DNA from: Myxococcota bacterium
Lineage (GTDB): Bacteria; Myxococcota_A; UBA796; UBA9615; JAKLKC01
Direction: 5' to 3'
DNA: 64,000 bases
Assembly: GCA_023150875.1 (NCBI GenBank)
Contig: JAKLKC010000020.1
Coordinates: forward strand, 1 to 64,000
Numbering within the stretch: position 1 is the first letter of the stretch; each line of letters opens with the position of its first letter. The notes under the pieces were generated by a model. The model searched no databases. It saw only the letters and a program-made list of their open reading frames with translations, and was not told the DNA's origin. Both the position numbers and the translations under genes were made by a program. Below are positions 8,449 to 16,966 of this stretch, piece after piece.

Positions 8449-8999
8449 CGCGGGCTCCGGGACTCGGAGCGGCGCACCAGGCCGCCAAGGGCGGGGAGCA
8501 CCCGGGCCTCGATCTGGCCGGCAAGGGCGAGGGACTCGGGGTCCGAGACCATGTGCAGCCAGGCGATCGCCTCCGCGGCGTGGACCCGGGCCGCGTCGTA
8601 GGCGTCGGCTTTGGCCCGGGCCCGAAACGCATGGGCTCCCCGGGCGGCGGCGAGGTTGCAGGAGGCGAGGCACGGGAGCGCCGGGTGATCCGCGGGGAGC
8701 TGCTCCCGCGCCGCGCGCCAGATCGCGACCCCGTCCACGAAGGCCCGGATCGTCGTGACCGAGTAGCGTGCGCCGGGCTCGACGTGGGGTGCCAGGGCCT
8801 CGGCCACCTCCTGCTGGAGCGCGGCGACCTTCTCGGCGCGGCGGCGGGCGTCGGCGGGGGTGGCCGGGAGGTCCGACTCGTCCACGAGCCAGACGCCGCC
8901 CACCTTGCGCGCGGGAAGCTCCCCCTTCTTCAGGGCGTAGCGCACCTGGCGGACGGACTGGCCCAACCGGGTGGCGACGTCGGCGAGGGTCAGGAGCAT
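8445..8999 (-). CDS. HTH protein with possible Avd-like helical domain
   Basis: The 184-residue protein opens with an excisionase/MerR-type winged helix (LADVATRLGQSVRQVRYALK, then a GVWLVDESDL wing, residues about 3-46). A charged linker follows, then an all-helical domain (about 75-180) with NLAAARGAHAFRARAKADAY and QIEARVLPALGGLVRR. These resemble the four-helix-bundle (S23/Avd) pattern, though weakly. Being translationally coupled to avd, it is likely a DGR regulator or a second nucleic-acid-binding accessory. The HTH call is firm; the second domain is inference. Confidence 0.65.
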   Translation of the reverse strand: MLLTLADVATRLGQSVRQVRYALKKGELPARKVGGVWLVDESDLPATPADARRRAEKVAALQQEVAEALAPHVEPGARYSVTTIRAFVDGVAIWRAAREQLPADHPALPCLASCNLAAARGAHAFRARAKADAYDAARVHAAEAIAWLHMVSDPESLALAGQIEARVLPALGGLVRRSESRSPR

Positions 9000-9091
9000 G
9001 GGGCCTCGGGAGGATGGGGAGACCGGTGTACCGAGGATGGGAGAGGCGTGACGGCCGTGTCAAGAGCCTGACAAGGGGATTCGCTCGCGAT

Positions 9092-9110
9092 CGCGGCGCT
9101 GCGCGCCGCG
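9092..9110 (-). promoter_or_regulatory. Hairpin 51 bp beyond VR2, likely DGR cis element
   Basis: Perfect 8-bp arms CGCGGCGC / GCGCCGCG surround a 3-nt loop. The flank between VR2 and this hairpin is similar in sequence to the flank between VR1 and its hairpin at 6792. No T-run follows on the minus strand, so it is a weaker terminator candidate but a good match to the cruciforms needed downstream of DGR variable repeats. Confidence 0.6.
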
Positions 9111-9151
9111 AGGAACGCGAAGAGCAAGGACCGAGGGTCGAAGGTCGAGGG

Positions 9152-12100
9152 TCAGCGCGGCTCGGGGGAACGACACACCACCCGGAAGCCGATGCCCCCG
9201 TTCCGGTACCTGGGATGGTTCCAGTTCCGGACGGCGGCCCGCAGCCACCTGGGACCGTTGCCCCAGGAGCCCCCGCGCAACACGCGGGGCGTGTCATCCA
9301 TCCGACGCTCCTTGTCACCCCGCGACACGCCGTGTTCCCTAGCCGCGCTGCCATGCCTCGCCTGCCGCGGCCCGGCACCGCCCCGTAAGTCGACGACCCC
9401 CGCGGGGACTTCTTCCCGCTCGATGACCAGATCGGCCTCCTTCCCTCCTTCCATCCACGCCGTCGCGCACCACTCCCACACGTTGCCCGCGAGGTCCCAC
9501 AGTCCCTCGGGCGAGTGTCCGGCGGGGAAGGCCCCCACCGGCGCTCCCCGCCGCCCCAGGAACGGGTCGCCACCCCAGTCGTGAGCGGCCCGGGCGCCGT
9601 CCCCCTCCCCCGGGGTTGGGTCGCCCTCCCACGGGTAGGGACGCCCCGTGCCCCGACGGGCGATCGCCTCCCACTCCCGAGACGTCGGCAGGTCGAGGGG
9701 GCCGAGGGCTGGCAGCCCCCACCGCTCCGTCGCCCAGCGGCAGAAGGCCCGAGCCTCCCACCACGAGACTCCGATGACGGGCTGGTTGGGACGCCGGACC
9801 TGTTGGTGCCAAGCGGGGGGCACGCTTCCCACCGGGCCCGCCCGTCCCTCCACCCACCACCGGGGATCGGAGGAGTCATCGTCGTCCACGAAAGCGCGAT
9901 ACTCCGCCACCGTCACCGGCCACACCCGGACCCAGAGATCGGGCGTTCGGGCGCGACCCCTCGGGAGCGCCTGGTACTCCCCCCCGTCTCCCCCCACCGC
10001 GTACTCCCCCCCCGGCACCCTCACCCACCCCGTCTCGGGGCCGAACTCCCTGACCCCCCTCGGGTCCGGCAGCCGCGGATCCCCGAGCCGCCCCAGGGCC
10101 TCCAGCGCGTCCAGGCGGTCCTCCCAGGGCCAGGAGCCCCCCCGCACCTTGAACCGGTCCGCGATCTCCCGCCGCAGCTCCTCCCGCACCGGCTGGGTGC
10201 GGAAGTGGCGGGCCTCGTACTCCGCCACGCCCCCCGCCGCCAGGGCCAGCAGGCGCGCCTCCATGGGATCGCCGGGAAGGGCCCCCGCGAGCCACTGCTT
10301 GACGCAGGCCACCGCGTGCTCGCCGTCCACGTGGCCGAAGGCCCCCACCAGGAAGCGCAGGCAGCCGGTCCAGGAGGGATCGGCGAGCCGGGAACCCCGC
10401 TCCCCCCGGCCGTCCGACAGCCACTCCAGGCACTCCTCCTGGCGGTTCACGTACTCGGCGGCGATGGAGCGGGCCGCCAGGTACTCCTGGAAACTCCGGT
10501 GCCAGGGCCGGACCACCCGGGCACTCCCCGTCCCCTCGAAGCGCAGCAGGCCGGTCCGGGCCGCCAGGCGGTCCACCTCGTCCTCCCCCTCCCGGGCCCC
10601 CTTGGCCTTCCCGGCGGCGTGGAGGGCGCGGCCCGCCTCGGCGAGGGCCAGGCGGGTGCCCCCCTCCTCCTGCATGGCCCGGAACACCGCCTGTAGGGAC
10701 TCCCTCAGGCTCCCCGCCCCCGCCTTCTTCTCGTCCTCGGTCCCCGCGTCCACCCGGCGCTCGCACAGGAGCCGGGTCATCTCGTAGTACAGCTCCGCCC
10801 GGTCGTCGGGCAGGCGGCGGTGGTCCAGGTAGACCAGCAACATGCAGGTCAGCAGCAGGGGGTTCTCCGCCGGGGAGCGGTTCTCGGCGTCGGTGGGGAA
10901 GTCCGCCTGGGTCGCCCGAACGGCCGCCAGGGGGGGGCCGGCCTCCTCGCCGGGGGCGTACACCCCCAGCCACACCGTCACCAGGCGCTCGATCCGCCCG
11001 TCGTCCAGGGGCGCGATGTCGGCGCGGACGAAGCCCTCCGGCAGGTCGACGTCGGTGTGGGCCGCCGGCCGGGTGGTCAGCACGACCCTCACGCCCAGCG
11101 CCCCCAGGGCTCCCAGGGCCGTCACCACCGCCTGCCTCCCCTTGGCGTCGGGCACCTCGTCCAGGGAGTCCACCAGCAGCAGGTAACGCCCCCTGGCCAG
11201 GCCCTGGCGCACCGCCTCGGGGTCGGCGCGGTCCCCGAAGGTGTCGGGGGAGCACAGCAGGGCCACCAGGGACTCCCCCACCGCCCGCCCGGGACCCCCG
11301 CCCGCCGTACACAGGTGCTGGGCCAGGGTGCGCGCGGAGTGAAGGACCGGCACGGGGAGGACGGGGCTCCGGCCCCGGAGGGCCGCCAGGTCCAGGTGGT
11401 GCTCCTCCTCCCCCTCCCCCCGCTCCGCCGCCGGCTGGCCCAGGGCGTGGCGGGCCAGCACCCAGGCGACGTGCTGGAGCAGCACGCTCTTCCCCGCCCC
11501 GGCGCTCCCCACTACGGCGACCCGGGGGTGGTCGGGCAGCGAGAGCACCGCGTCCATCCAGGCGGGGCGGGACTCCTCCTTTCCCCCCGCTTCGGCAGGG
11601 CGCTGACCGAAATTCTCCCGCTCCCCCCGCACCGGCCTCCCCTTCACCTCGCGCCAGGGCGCGTCGGCATGAAGGTTCACGAACCACCTCGCGCGGTCGG
11701 ACTTCTTCCCCAGCAGGGTGGCGAGCCCTCCCGCGTCCCCGCAGCGCCACTCCCCCGCCTTGTGCTCCAACCACTCCTTCTCCCACGTCTCCAGGACCCG
11801 GGAGGCGCCGGGATCGGGGGGGAAGGCGCGGCGGTGCCAGTCGAGGACGCCCGACACGGCCGAGTCCGGGACCTCGGCCGGGTTGCCCAGCCGCGGCGTC
11901 ACCCCCACGAGCCTCTTCCGGATCCGCCGGACCTCCGACTCCTCCCCCTCCCACTCAGTGGGGACCTCGTCCGGGAAGTAGGGCACCACCACCACCACCG
12001 TCCGTGCCCCCCGCGGGTCAAGGGCGTCCCCGACCAGGTCCCCCAGCACCCCCAGCCCTCCCCCGTGCCTCGCCCCCAGCAGCACGACCCGCAGGTCCAA

Positions 12101-12760
12101 CTCCGCCAGCCGATCCGCCGCCCCCTCGTCCCCGGGGTCGATCCGCGCCACCCGGTCCCGCACCACCTGGGACAGGGCCCCGAGCCCGGCGATCACCCGG
12201 TCGGCCACCTCGCCCAGCTCCGCCCGCACCGCCACCACCCCGATCCGGACCTTCTGCTCCCCCCAGAGGCGTAGGCCGATCCTCCCCCCGATCCGGTGCA
12301 GCTCCCGGACCACCTCCCCCGCCCCCGCCTCCCGGCCTGCCGCCGGGTCCGGGGCCGTGAGGGCATGCAGGATGTTCAAGTGCGCGTAGTTCCTCAGGTT
12401 CAGGTCCACCGTCCCGCGGCACACCGGCACCACCCGGGCGGCGGGGTTGCGCTTGCGCTGCTCCAGGGCCGCGAGGGCACCGGAGCGCCCGTCGGCCTCC
12501 ATCGCCTCCCGGGTCACCACCACCAGGCAGCCCGCCCTCTCCAGCGCCGACTGCTCCTCAGCCGCGGGATCTCCCCCCGCCAGGACGTCGCCCCGGTGGA
12601 AGGCCTCCCACCTCTTCCCGGCCAGCCCCTCGGCCAACGCCCTTACGAAGTCCCCGTCCCCCTCGCCCCCCAGGATGCAGAAGTGCACGGCCGTGGCCCT
12701 CCGGCCCGCATCCTGCCAGAAGCGGGCGGCCGGAGCCAGGGTGGGGGCCGGGTTTGACAC
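9152..12760 (-). CDS. TIR-like-NACHT-FGE/C-type-lectin conflict protein, DGR target 2
   Basis: The 1202-residue protein is read from GTG 12760, preceded by a GGGAGGGGGAG ribosome-binding site; longer starts would run into the divergent regulator's leader. Residues about 20-130 are a divergent TIR-like alpha/beta domain. A second alpha/beta domain (about 165-330) vaguely recalls DUF4062. The NACHT ATPase has Walker A GSAGAGKS (about 416-423) and Walker B LLLVDSLDEVPD (about 525). A helical region follows, then an FGE/C-type-lectin domain from about 905 to the end, closing with VR2. It shares its end sequence with target 1 but little elsewhere, apart from domain order. It heads the minus-strand set target 2, HTH protein, avd, TR, RT. 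Confidence 0.87.
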   Translation of the reverse strand: MSNPAPTLAPAARFWQDAGRRATAVHFCILGGEGDGDFVRALAEGLAGKRWEAFHRGDVLAGGDPAAEEQSALERAGCLVVVTREAMEADGRSGALAALEQRKRNPAARVVPVCRGTVDLNLRNYAHLNILHALTAPDPAAGREAGAGEVVRELHRIGGRIGLRLWGEQKVRIGVVAVRAELGEVADRVIAGLGALSQVVRDRVARIDPGDEGAADRLAELDLRVVLLGARHGGGLGVLGDLVGDALDPRGARTVVVVVPYFPDEVPTEWEGEESEVRRIRKRLVGVTPRLGNPAEVPDSAVSGVLDWHRRAFPPDPGASRVLETWEKEWLEHKAGEWRCGDAGGLATLLGKKSDRARWFVNLHADAPWREVKGRPVRGERENFGQRPAEAGGKEESRPAWMDAVLSLPDHPRVAVVGSAGAGKSVLLQHVAWVLARHALGQPAAERGEGEEEHHLDLAALRGRSPVLPVPVLHSARTLAQHLCTAGGGPGRAVGESLVALLCSPDTFGDRADPEAVRQGLARGRYLLLVDSLDEVPDAKGRQAVVTALGALGALGVRVVLTTRPAAHTDVDLPEGFVRADIAPLDDGRIERLVTVWLGVYAPGEEAGPPLAAVRATQADFPTDAENRSPAENPLLLTCMLLVYLDHRRLPDDRAELYYEMTRLLCERRVDAGTEDEKKAGAGSLRESLQAVFRAMQEEGGTRLALAEAGRALHAAGKAKGAREGEDEVDRLAARTGLLRFEGTGSARVVRPWHRSFQEYLAARSIAAEYVNRQEECLEWLSDGRGERGSRLADPSWTGCLRFLVGAFGHVDGEHAVACVKQWLAGALPGDPMEARLLALAAGGVAEYEARHFRTQPVREELRREIADRFKVRGGSWPWEDRLDALEALGRLGDPRLPDPRGVREFGPETGWVRVPGGEYAVGGDGGEYQALPRGRARTPDLWVRVWPVTVAEYRAFVDDDDSSDPRWWVEGRAGPVGSVPPAWHQQVRRPNQPVIGVSWWEARAFCRWATERWGLPALGPLDLPTSREWEAIARRGTGRPYPWEGDPTPGEGDGARAAHDWGGDPFLGRRGAPVGAFPAGHSPEGLWDLAGNVWEWCATAWMEGGKEADLVIEREEVPAGVVDLRGGAGPRQARHGSAAREHGVSRGDKERRMDDTPRVLRGGSWGNGPRWLRAAVRNWNHPRYRNGGIGFRVVCRSPEPR
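9162..9291 (-). repeat. DGR variable repeat 2 (VR2)
   Basis: This 130-bp segment ends the second target gene. It aligns ungapped with the TR and differs at 10 positions, each at a TR adenine: AAC to GGC twice and TAC once, AGG to TGG twice, GAC to GTC, GAT to GGT, GAG to GGG. Several template AAC codons are unchanged, so its history is independent of VR1. Confidence 0.95.
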
Positions 12761-12872
12761 CCCCCGCTCCCCCTCCCTACACTCGGTCCACCGCGACCCG
12801 GGGCTCCGGGTCCGCTCGCCCGTCCCGGGGGGGCGACGCGCCGCGCGGGCTCCGGGGAGGGCCCTTCCCGAC

Positions 12873-13493
12873 ATGCCGAGCACGCCTCGCAGCCGCCGCG
12901 ACCCGGCCCCGCTGGAGGAGGCGGAGCGCACCGTCACCGAGGCCCTGGGGCAGCTCATGGAGTTCTGGGGGTTCCGCCCGGCCCTGGGGCGCCTGTGGGC
13001 CCTGCTCTACCTGAGCCCCGATCCCCTGACGGCCCAGCGCCTCGGGGAGCGGCTGAAGATGAGCTCCGGGGCGGTGAGCATGGGCCTCCAGGACCTCCAG
13101 CGGTGGGGGGTGATCCGGAAGGTGTGGGTGGAGGGGGAGCGGCGGGACCACTACACCGCCGAGGAGGACGTGTGGAAGATGGTCTCCCGGGTGCTCCGGG
13201 AGCGGGAGTGGCGCGAGATCGACGCCGCCCACGCCGCCTTCGCCCAGGCCACCTCCCGCCTGGACGACGTCCCCCCCGAAGGGGCGGGCCCGGCGGTCGC
13301 CTTCCGCCGCGAGCGCATCGGCGAGCTGGAGGAGCTGGCCCTGGCGGGCAAGGACCTCCTGGGGATGCTCCTTTCCAACGAGTCCCTGGACCAGGCCCTG
13401 GCCCACGAGCAGGCGGCCCGCGGCGGGGATCCCGCTCCGGCGACCGCGGCGGCCCCGAGGGCGGTGGACCTGCCGGACTTCCAGGATCCCTAG
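12873..13493 (+). CDS. GbsR/MarR-family transcriptional regulator
   Basis: The 206-residue protein has a winged-helix domain at about 20-115. The recognition part LKMSSGAVSMGLQDLQRWGV is followed by RKVWVEGERRDHY, typical of GbsR-type MarR relatives, then a helical C-terminal dimerisation region. The ATG at 12873 gives the expected family length. It diverges from DGR target 2 with about 110 bp between starts, so it may control that gene, or simply itself. No effector can be named. Confidence 0.8.
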   Translation: MPSTPRSRRDPAPLEEAERTVTEALGQLMEFWGFRPALGRLWALLYLSPDPLTAQRLGERLKMSSGAVSMGLQDLQRWGVIRKVWVEGERRDHYTAEEDVWKMVSRVLREREWREIDAAHAAFAQATSRLDDVPPEGAGPAVAFRRERIGELEELALAGKDLLGMLLSNESLDQALAHEQAARGGDPAPATAAAPRAVDLPDFQDP

Positions 13494-13559
13494 ATCCGCC
13501 GCCGCGAGAGCGGAAGTGCCCGACGCCTTGACCCAGGAACCAAGCATGCCGATCCGTTC

Positions 13560-13701
13560 GCCGCCCAAAGCTCCGGGCCTCCCCGCGCTTCCCTCCGTGT
13601 TCTCTGTGGGTCCCGGACGGGCCGCTCTGTGCCTCCGTGGGCGAGCCCAGGACGGCGAGCCATTTACGCCGGCCGGCAGTCGCCACGAACCGCCCTGGGT
13701 G
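13560..13701 (+). repeat. 142-bp dispersed intergenic repeat, copy A
   Basis: This segment is about 84% identical by eye to 39370-39510 read in reverse complement. It contains the phrases TGTTCTCTGTGGG and CTCTGTGCCTCCGTGG. It fills the gap between the GbsR-like gene and chrA. Confidence 0.8.
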
Positions 13702-13715
13702 ACTACCGGATAGGC

Positions 13716-14891
13716 ATGGTACCAAGCAACCGACCGGCCCCCTCCGGCGCCGGGGAGGGCTCCCTCGCCGAGCTGGCGTGGCTGTTCCTGCGCCTCGGCA
13801 CCACCGCGTTCGGCGGGCCGGCGGCCCACGTCGCCCTGTTGGAGGACGAGGTCGTCCGGCGGCGGGGGTGGCTCACCCGGGAGGAGTTCCTGGATCTGCT
13901 GGGGGCGACGAACCTGATCCCCGGACCCAACTCGACGGAGATGGCGATCCACGTCGGGAGGGTCCGGGCGGGCACGGCGGGCCTCGTCGTCGCCGGCGCC
14001 TGCTTCATCCTGCCCGCGGCGCTGATGGTGACCGCCATCGCCTGGGCCTACGTGGAGTGGAGCCGGCTGCCGGAGCTGTCCGCCTTCCTGTACGGCGTGA
14101 AGCCGGTGATCGTCGGCGTGGTGGTGCAAGCCCTGGTGGGGTTCTCGCGCACCGCCATCAAGACGCCGCTCCTCGCGGGGATCGCCGCGGCGTCGGTGGC
14201 CCTGGTGCTATACGGCTGGAACGAGATCGCGGTGCTCGCCGCCGCCGGGGCCACCGTGCTCGCCGCCCGCTCCGCACCCTCCGGCGGGCGGGGATCCCCC
14301 CTGGGGACGGCGATATGGGGCGGGCTCGCCGCGCCCTGGCCGGCGCTGATCGTCGCCGCGGGGGAGGCTCCGTTCAGCCTCGCCCGCCTCTTCCTCTTCT
14401 TCCTGAAGGTCGGCTCGGTGCTGTTCGGCTCCGGCTACGTCCTGCTGGCCTTCCTGCGGGCGGACCTGGTGGAGCGCTGGGGGTGGCTGACGGAGGCCCA
14501 GCTCCTGGACGCCGTCGCCGTGGGACAGTTCACCCCCGGGCCGGTGTTCACCACGGCGACCTTCATCGGCTACCTGCTCGGCGGCGTGCCGGGGGCGGTG
14601 GTCGCCACCCTCGGGATCTTCCTGCCGGCCTTCGTCTTCGTCGCCGTGAGCGCCCCCTGGCTGCCTCGCCTGCGCGCCTCCCGCCGGGCCCGGGCCTTCC
14701 TGGACGGGGTGATCGTCGCCTCGCTGGCGCTGATGGCGGTGGTGACCTGGCGGCTCGGCCTGGACGCGGTAGTGGACCTGCCCACCGCGGCCCTGGCGGC
14801 GATCTCCGCCGTGCTCCTCGTCCGCTTCCGGGTGAACTCCGCCTGGCTGGTCCTGGGCGGCGGGCTGGCGGGCCTCGCCCTGGGCGGGTGA
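13716..14891 (+). CDS. chrA: Chromate ion transporter ChrA (long form)
   Basis: This 391-residue polytopic inner-membrane protein has two homologous CHR domains (about 18-185 and 215-385). The first holds FGGPAAHVALLEDEVVRRR and NLIPGPNST, diagnostic of ChrA; the second repeats the pattern with FGSGYVLLAFL and QFTPGPVFTTATF. The family exports chromate by proton-driven antiport, though many members serve unknown anions. The start at ATG 13716 excludes an upstream extension that lies in a dispersed repeat. Confidence 0.9.
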   Translation: MVPSNRPAPSGAGEGSLAELAWLFLRLGTTAFGGPAAHVALLEDEVVRRRGWLTREEFLDLLGATNLIPGPNSTEMAIHVGRVRAGTAGLVVAGACFILPAALMVTAIAWAYVEWSRLPELSAFLYGVKPVIVGVVVQALVGFSRTAIKTPLLAGIAAASVALVLYGWNEIAVLAAAGATVLAARSAPSGGRGSPLGTAIWGGLAAPWPALIVAAGEAPFSLARLFLFFLKVGSVLFGSGYVLLAFLRADLVERWGWLTEAQLLDAVAVGQFTPGPVFTTATFIGYLLGGVPGAVVATLGIFLPAFVFVAVSAPWLPRLRASRRARAFLDGVIVASLALMAVVTWRLGLDAVVDLPTAALAAISAVLLVRFRVNSAWLVLGGGLAGLALGG

Positions 14892-14924
14892 GGGAGGTCC
14901 CGGGGGGCGCCGCGGCCTTCCCGA

Positions 14925-16799
14925 TCAGGCGCTCTCCAGCACCTTCAGCACCGCCCGGTAGTTCCCGAAGGGGGGGAACACGTAGACCCCGCGCACGCCC
15001 TCGAGCCGCCGGGCCTCCCGGAGGGTCTCGGCGGCGATCCGCACCCCCTCCTCCCGCTGGGCCTCCCGGCTGGGCGCCCGGCGCAGCCGCTCCATCACGG
15101 GCTCGGGGATCTGCATCCCCGGCACCTCGTTGTGGAGGAACTCGGCGTTCCGCAGGCTCGCCAGGGGGGAGATCCCCACGAAGACCGGCACCCGCCGGAA
15201 CCCCCGCACCCGCTCCAGGAAGCGCTGGAGCAGCTCGGGATCGTACACCGGCTGGCTGAACACGAACTCGGCGCCCGCCTCCAGCTTCAACCGGTACCGC
15301 TCCACCTCCACGTCCAGGTTCACCGCCCCGGGGTTGCACCCGCAGCCGATCACCAGCCGCGTCCCCTGCCCCAGGGGATCGCCGCCGAAGTCCAGGCCGT
15401 GGTTCAGGTTCCGGGCGAAGCGGATCAGGCCGATGGCGTCCACGTCGAAGACCGCCGTGGCGTCGGGGTAGGTGCCCATCTTGGGCGGGTCCCCGGTGAT
15501 GCACATCAGGTTGACCATGCCCAGGGCGTTGGCCCCGATCAGGTCCATCTGCATCCCCAGGATGTTCCGGTCCCGGCAGCAGTAGTGGACCAGGGCCTCC
15601 ATCCCCACCTGCTCCCGCACCATCAGCGCCAGGGCCATGGGGTTCATCCGCGCCACCGCCCGGGGGCCGTCGGGGATGTTCACCAGGTCGATCCCCGCCT
15701 CGTGGAGGATCCTCGCCCCCTCGATGGCCTTCTTGGGGTCCAGGCCCCGGGGGGGCTCCAGCTCCACCGACACGATGAACCGGTCGCTGGCCAGGGCCGC
15801 GCCCAGCCGAGAGCGCTCCGCCAGGGGCGGCGGCTCCGCCAGGGGGGCCGGCGGGCCCTGCTCCCTCGCGGCGGGCTCCCCCCCCTCGATGGCCGCGGGG
15901 ACCGAAACCCCCCTGCCGGGCTGCACGCTCCGCAGGAACGTCTTCATCTCCTTGGTCATGGCGGGGGTGGTGCCGCAGCAGCCCCCCACCACCGCCGCCC
16001 CCTTCAGCACCAGGCGCCGCGCGTTCTCCGCCATGTACTCCGGCGAGGCCATGTACATGGTGCGGCCCTCGACCTGCTCCGGCATCCCGGCGTTGGGCAT
16101 CGCCGAGATCCGCAGGTCCCCCCGCACCCCCGCCATGCGCTCGACGATGGTCAGCATCGCCTGGGGGCCGTTGACGCAGTTGCTCCCCACCAGCTCTGCG
16201 CCCCAAGCCCGCACCTCCTCCACCACCTGCTCGGGGCTCGGGCCGTCGAAGTCGCCCTCGGCGGTGAGGTCGAACACGTAGGAGGGGAGGATCGGCAGGT
16301 CGCAGGCGTCCCGGGCGCCCCGCCACGCGGCCTCCAGGGCCCGCAGATCGGTGAACGTCTCCAGCAGGATGACGTCGGCGCCCCCCTCGGCGAGGGCCTG
16401 GGCCTGCTCCCGGAACACCTGCCGGGCCTCCTCGAAGGCGACGCCCCCCAGGGGCTGCACCGCCCGGGGCAGGGGCCCGATGGAGCCCCCCACCCACGCC
16501 CTCTTCTCGGCGACGGCCCGGGCGAGGCGCACCCCGGCGACGTTCAGCTCCCGGGCCCTCTCCTCCAGCCCATAGCCCGCCAGCCGCAGGCGGTTGGCGC
16601 CGTAGGTGTTGGTGGTGATCAGCTCCGCGCCCGCCCGCAGGTACTCCTCGTGGACCGACCGGATCAGGTCGGGGTGGGTGAGGGTCAGCTCGTCGTAGCA
16701 GCGGTTGATGAAGATCCCGCGGGCATAGAGCTGGGTGCCCATCGCCCCGTCGGCGAGGACGACGCGGCTCCGCACGGCATCGAGGAAGGAGGAGTCCAT
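14925..16799 (-). CDS. Bifunctional homocysteine S-methyltransferase / methylenetetrahydrofolate reductase
   Basis: This 624-residue fusion begins with a homocysteine S-methyltransferase domain (about 1-300). Its zinc ligands are Cys208 in SNCVNG and Cys274-Cys275 in GGCCGT. A Pro/Ala-rich linker leads to a methylenetetrahydrofolate reductase domain (about 335-624) with VSVELEPPRG and FSQPVYDPELL. The pair would generate 5-methyl-THF and methylate homocysteine to methionine in the cytosol. The start at ATG 16799 matches family alignments (MDSSFLDAV); an in-frame ATG farther upstream would read through a low-complexity leader. It is divergent from the DUF72 gene. Confidence 0.92.
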   Translation of the reverse strand: MDSSFLDAVRSRVVLADGAMGTQLYARGIFINRCYDELTLTHPDLIRSVHEEYLRAGAELITTNTYGANRLRLAGYGLEERARELNVAGVRLARAVAEKRAWVGGSIGPLPRAVQPLGGVAFEEARQVFREQAQALAEGGADVILLETFTDLRALEAAWRGARDACDLPILPSYVFDLTAEGDFDGPSPEQVVEEVRAWGAELVGSNCVNGPQAMLTIVERMAGVRGDLRISAMPNAGMPEQVEGRTMYMASPEYMAENARRLVLKGAAVVGGCCGTTPAMTKEMKTFLRSVQPGRGVSVPAAIEGGEPAAREQGPPAPLAEPPPLAERSRLGAALASDRFIVSVELEPPRGLDPKKAIEGARILHEAGIDLVNIPDGPRAVARMNPMALALMVREQVGMEALVHYCCRDRNILGMQMDLIGANALGMVNLMCITGDPPKMGTYPDATAVFDVDAIGLIRFARNLNHGLDFGGDPLGQGTRLVIGCGCNPGAVNLDVEVERYRLKLEAGAEFVFSQPVYDPELLQRFLERVRGFRRVPVFVGISPLASLRNAEFLHNEVPGMQIPEPVMERLRRAPSREAQREEGVRIAAETLREARRLEGVRGVYVFPPFGNYRAVLKVLESA

Positions 16800-16966
16800 C
16801 GCGTTTCCGGGGTGACCGGGCGGCTGCCCGGCGGGATCGGGAAGGCCCCCCCGCCGCCGCCCGCCCGGATGATAGCCGGGCCTCCCCCCCACCGCCACCG
16901 CCCCGGCGTCCCCCCGCTCCCGCTCGGTCCCACTCCGCGGCACGCCCGCTGCACCCGCCGCCCGCC

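Noticed and set aside
12761-12958. Longer N terminus for DGR target 2 (start at 12958)
   Set aside because: The added 66 codons overlap the divergent regulator leader and are Arg/Gly/Ser low complexity; GTG 12760 has a good ribosome site.
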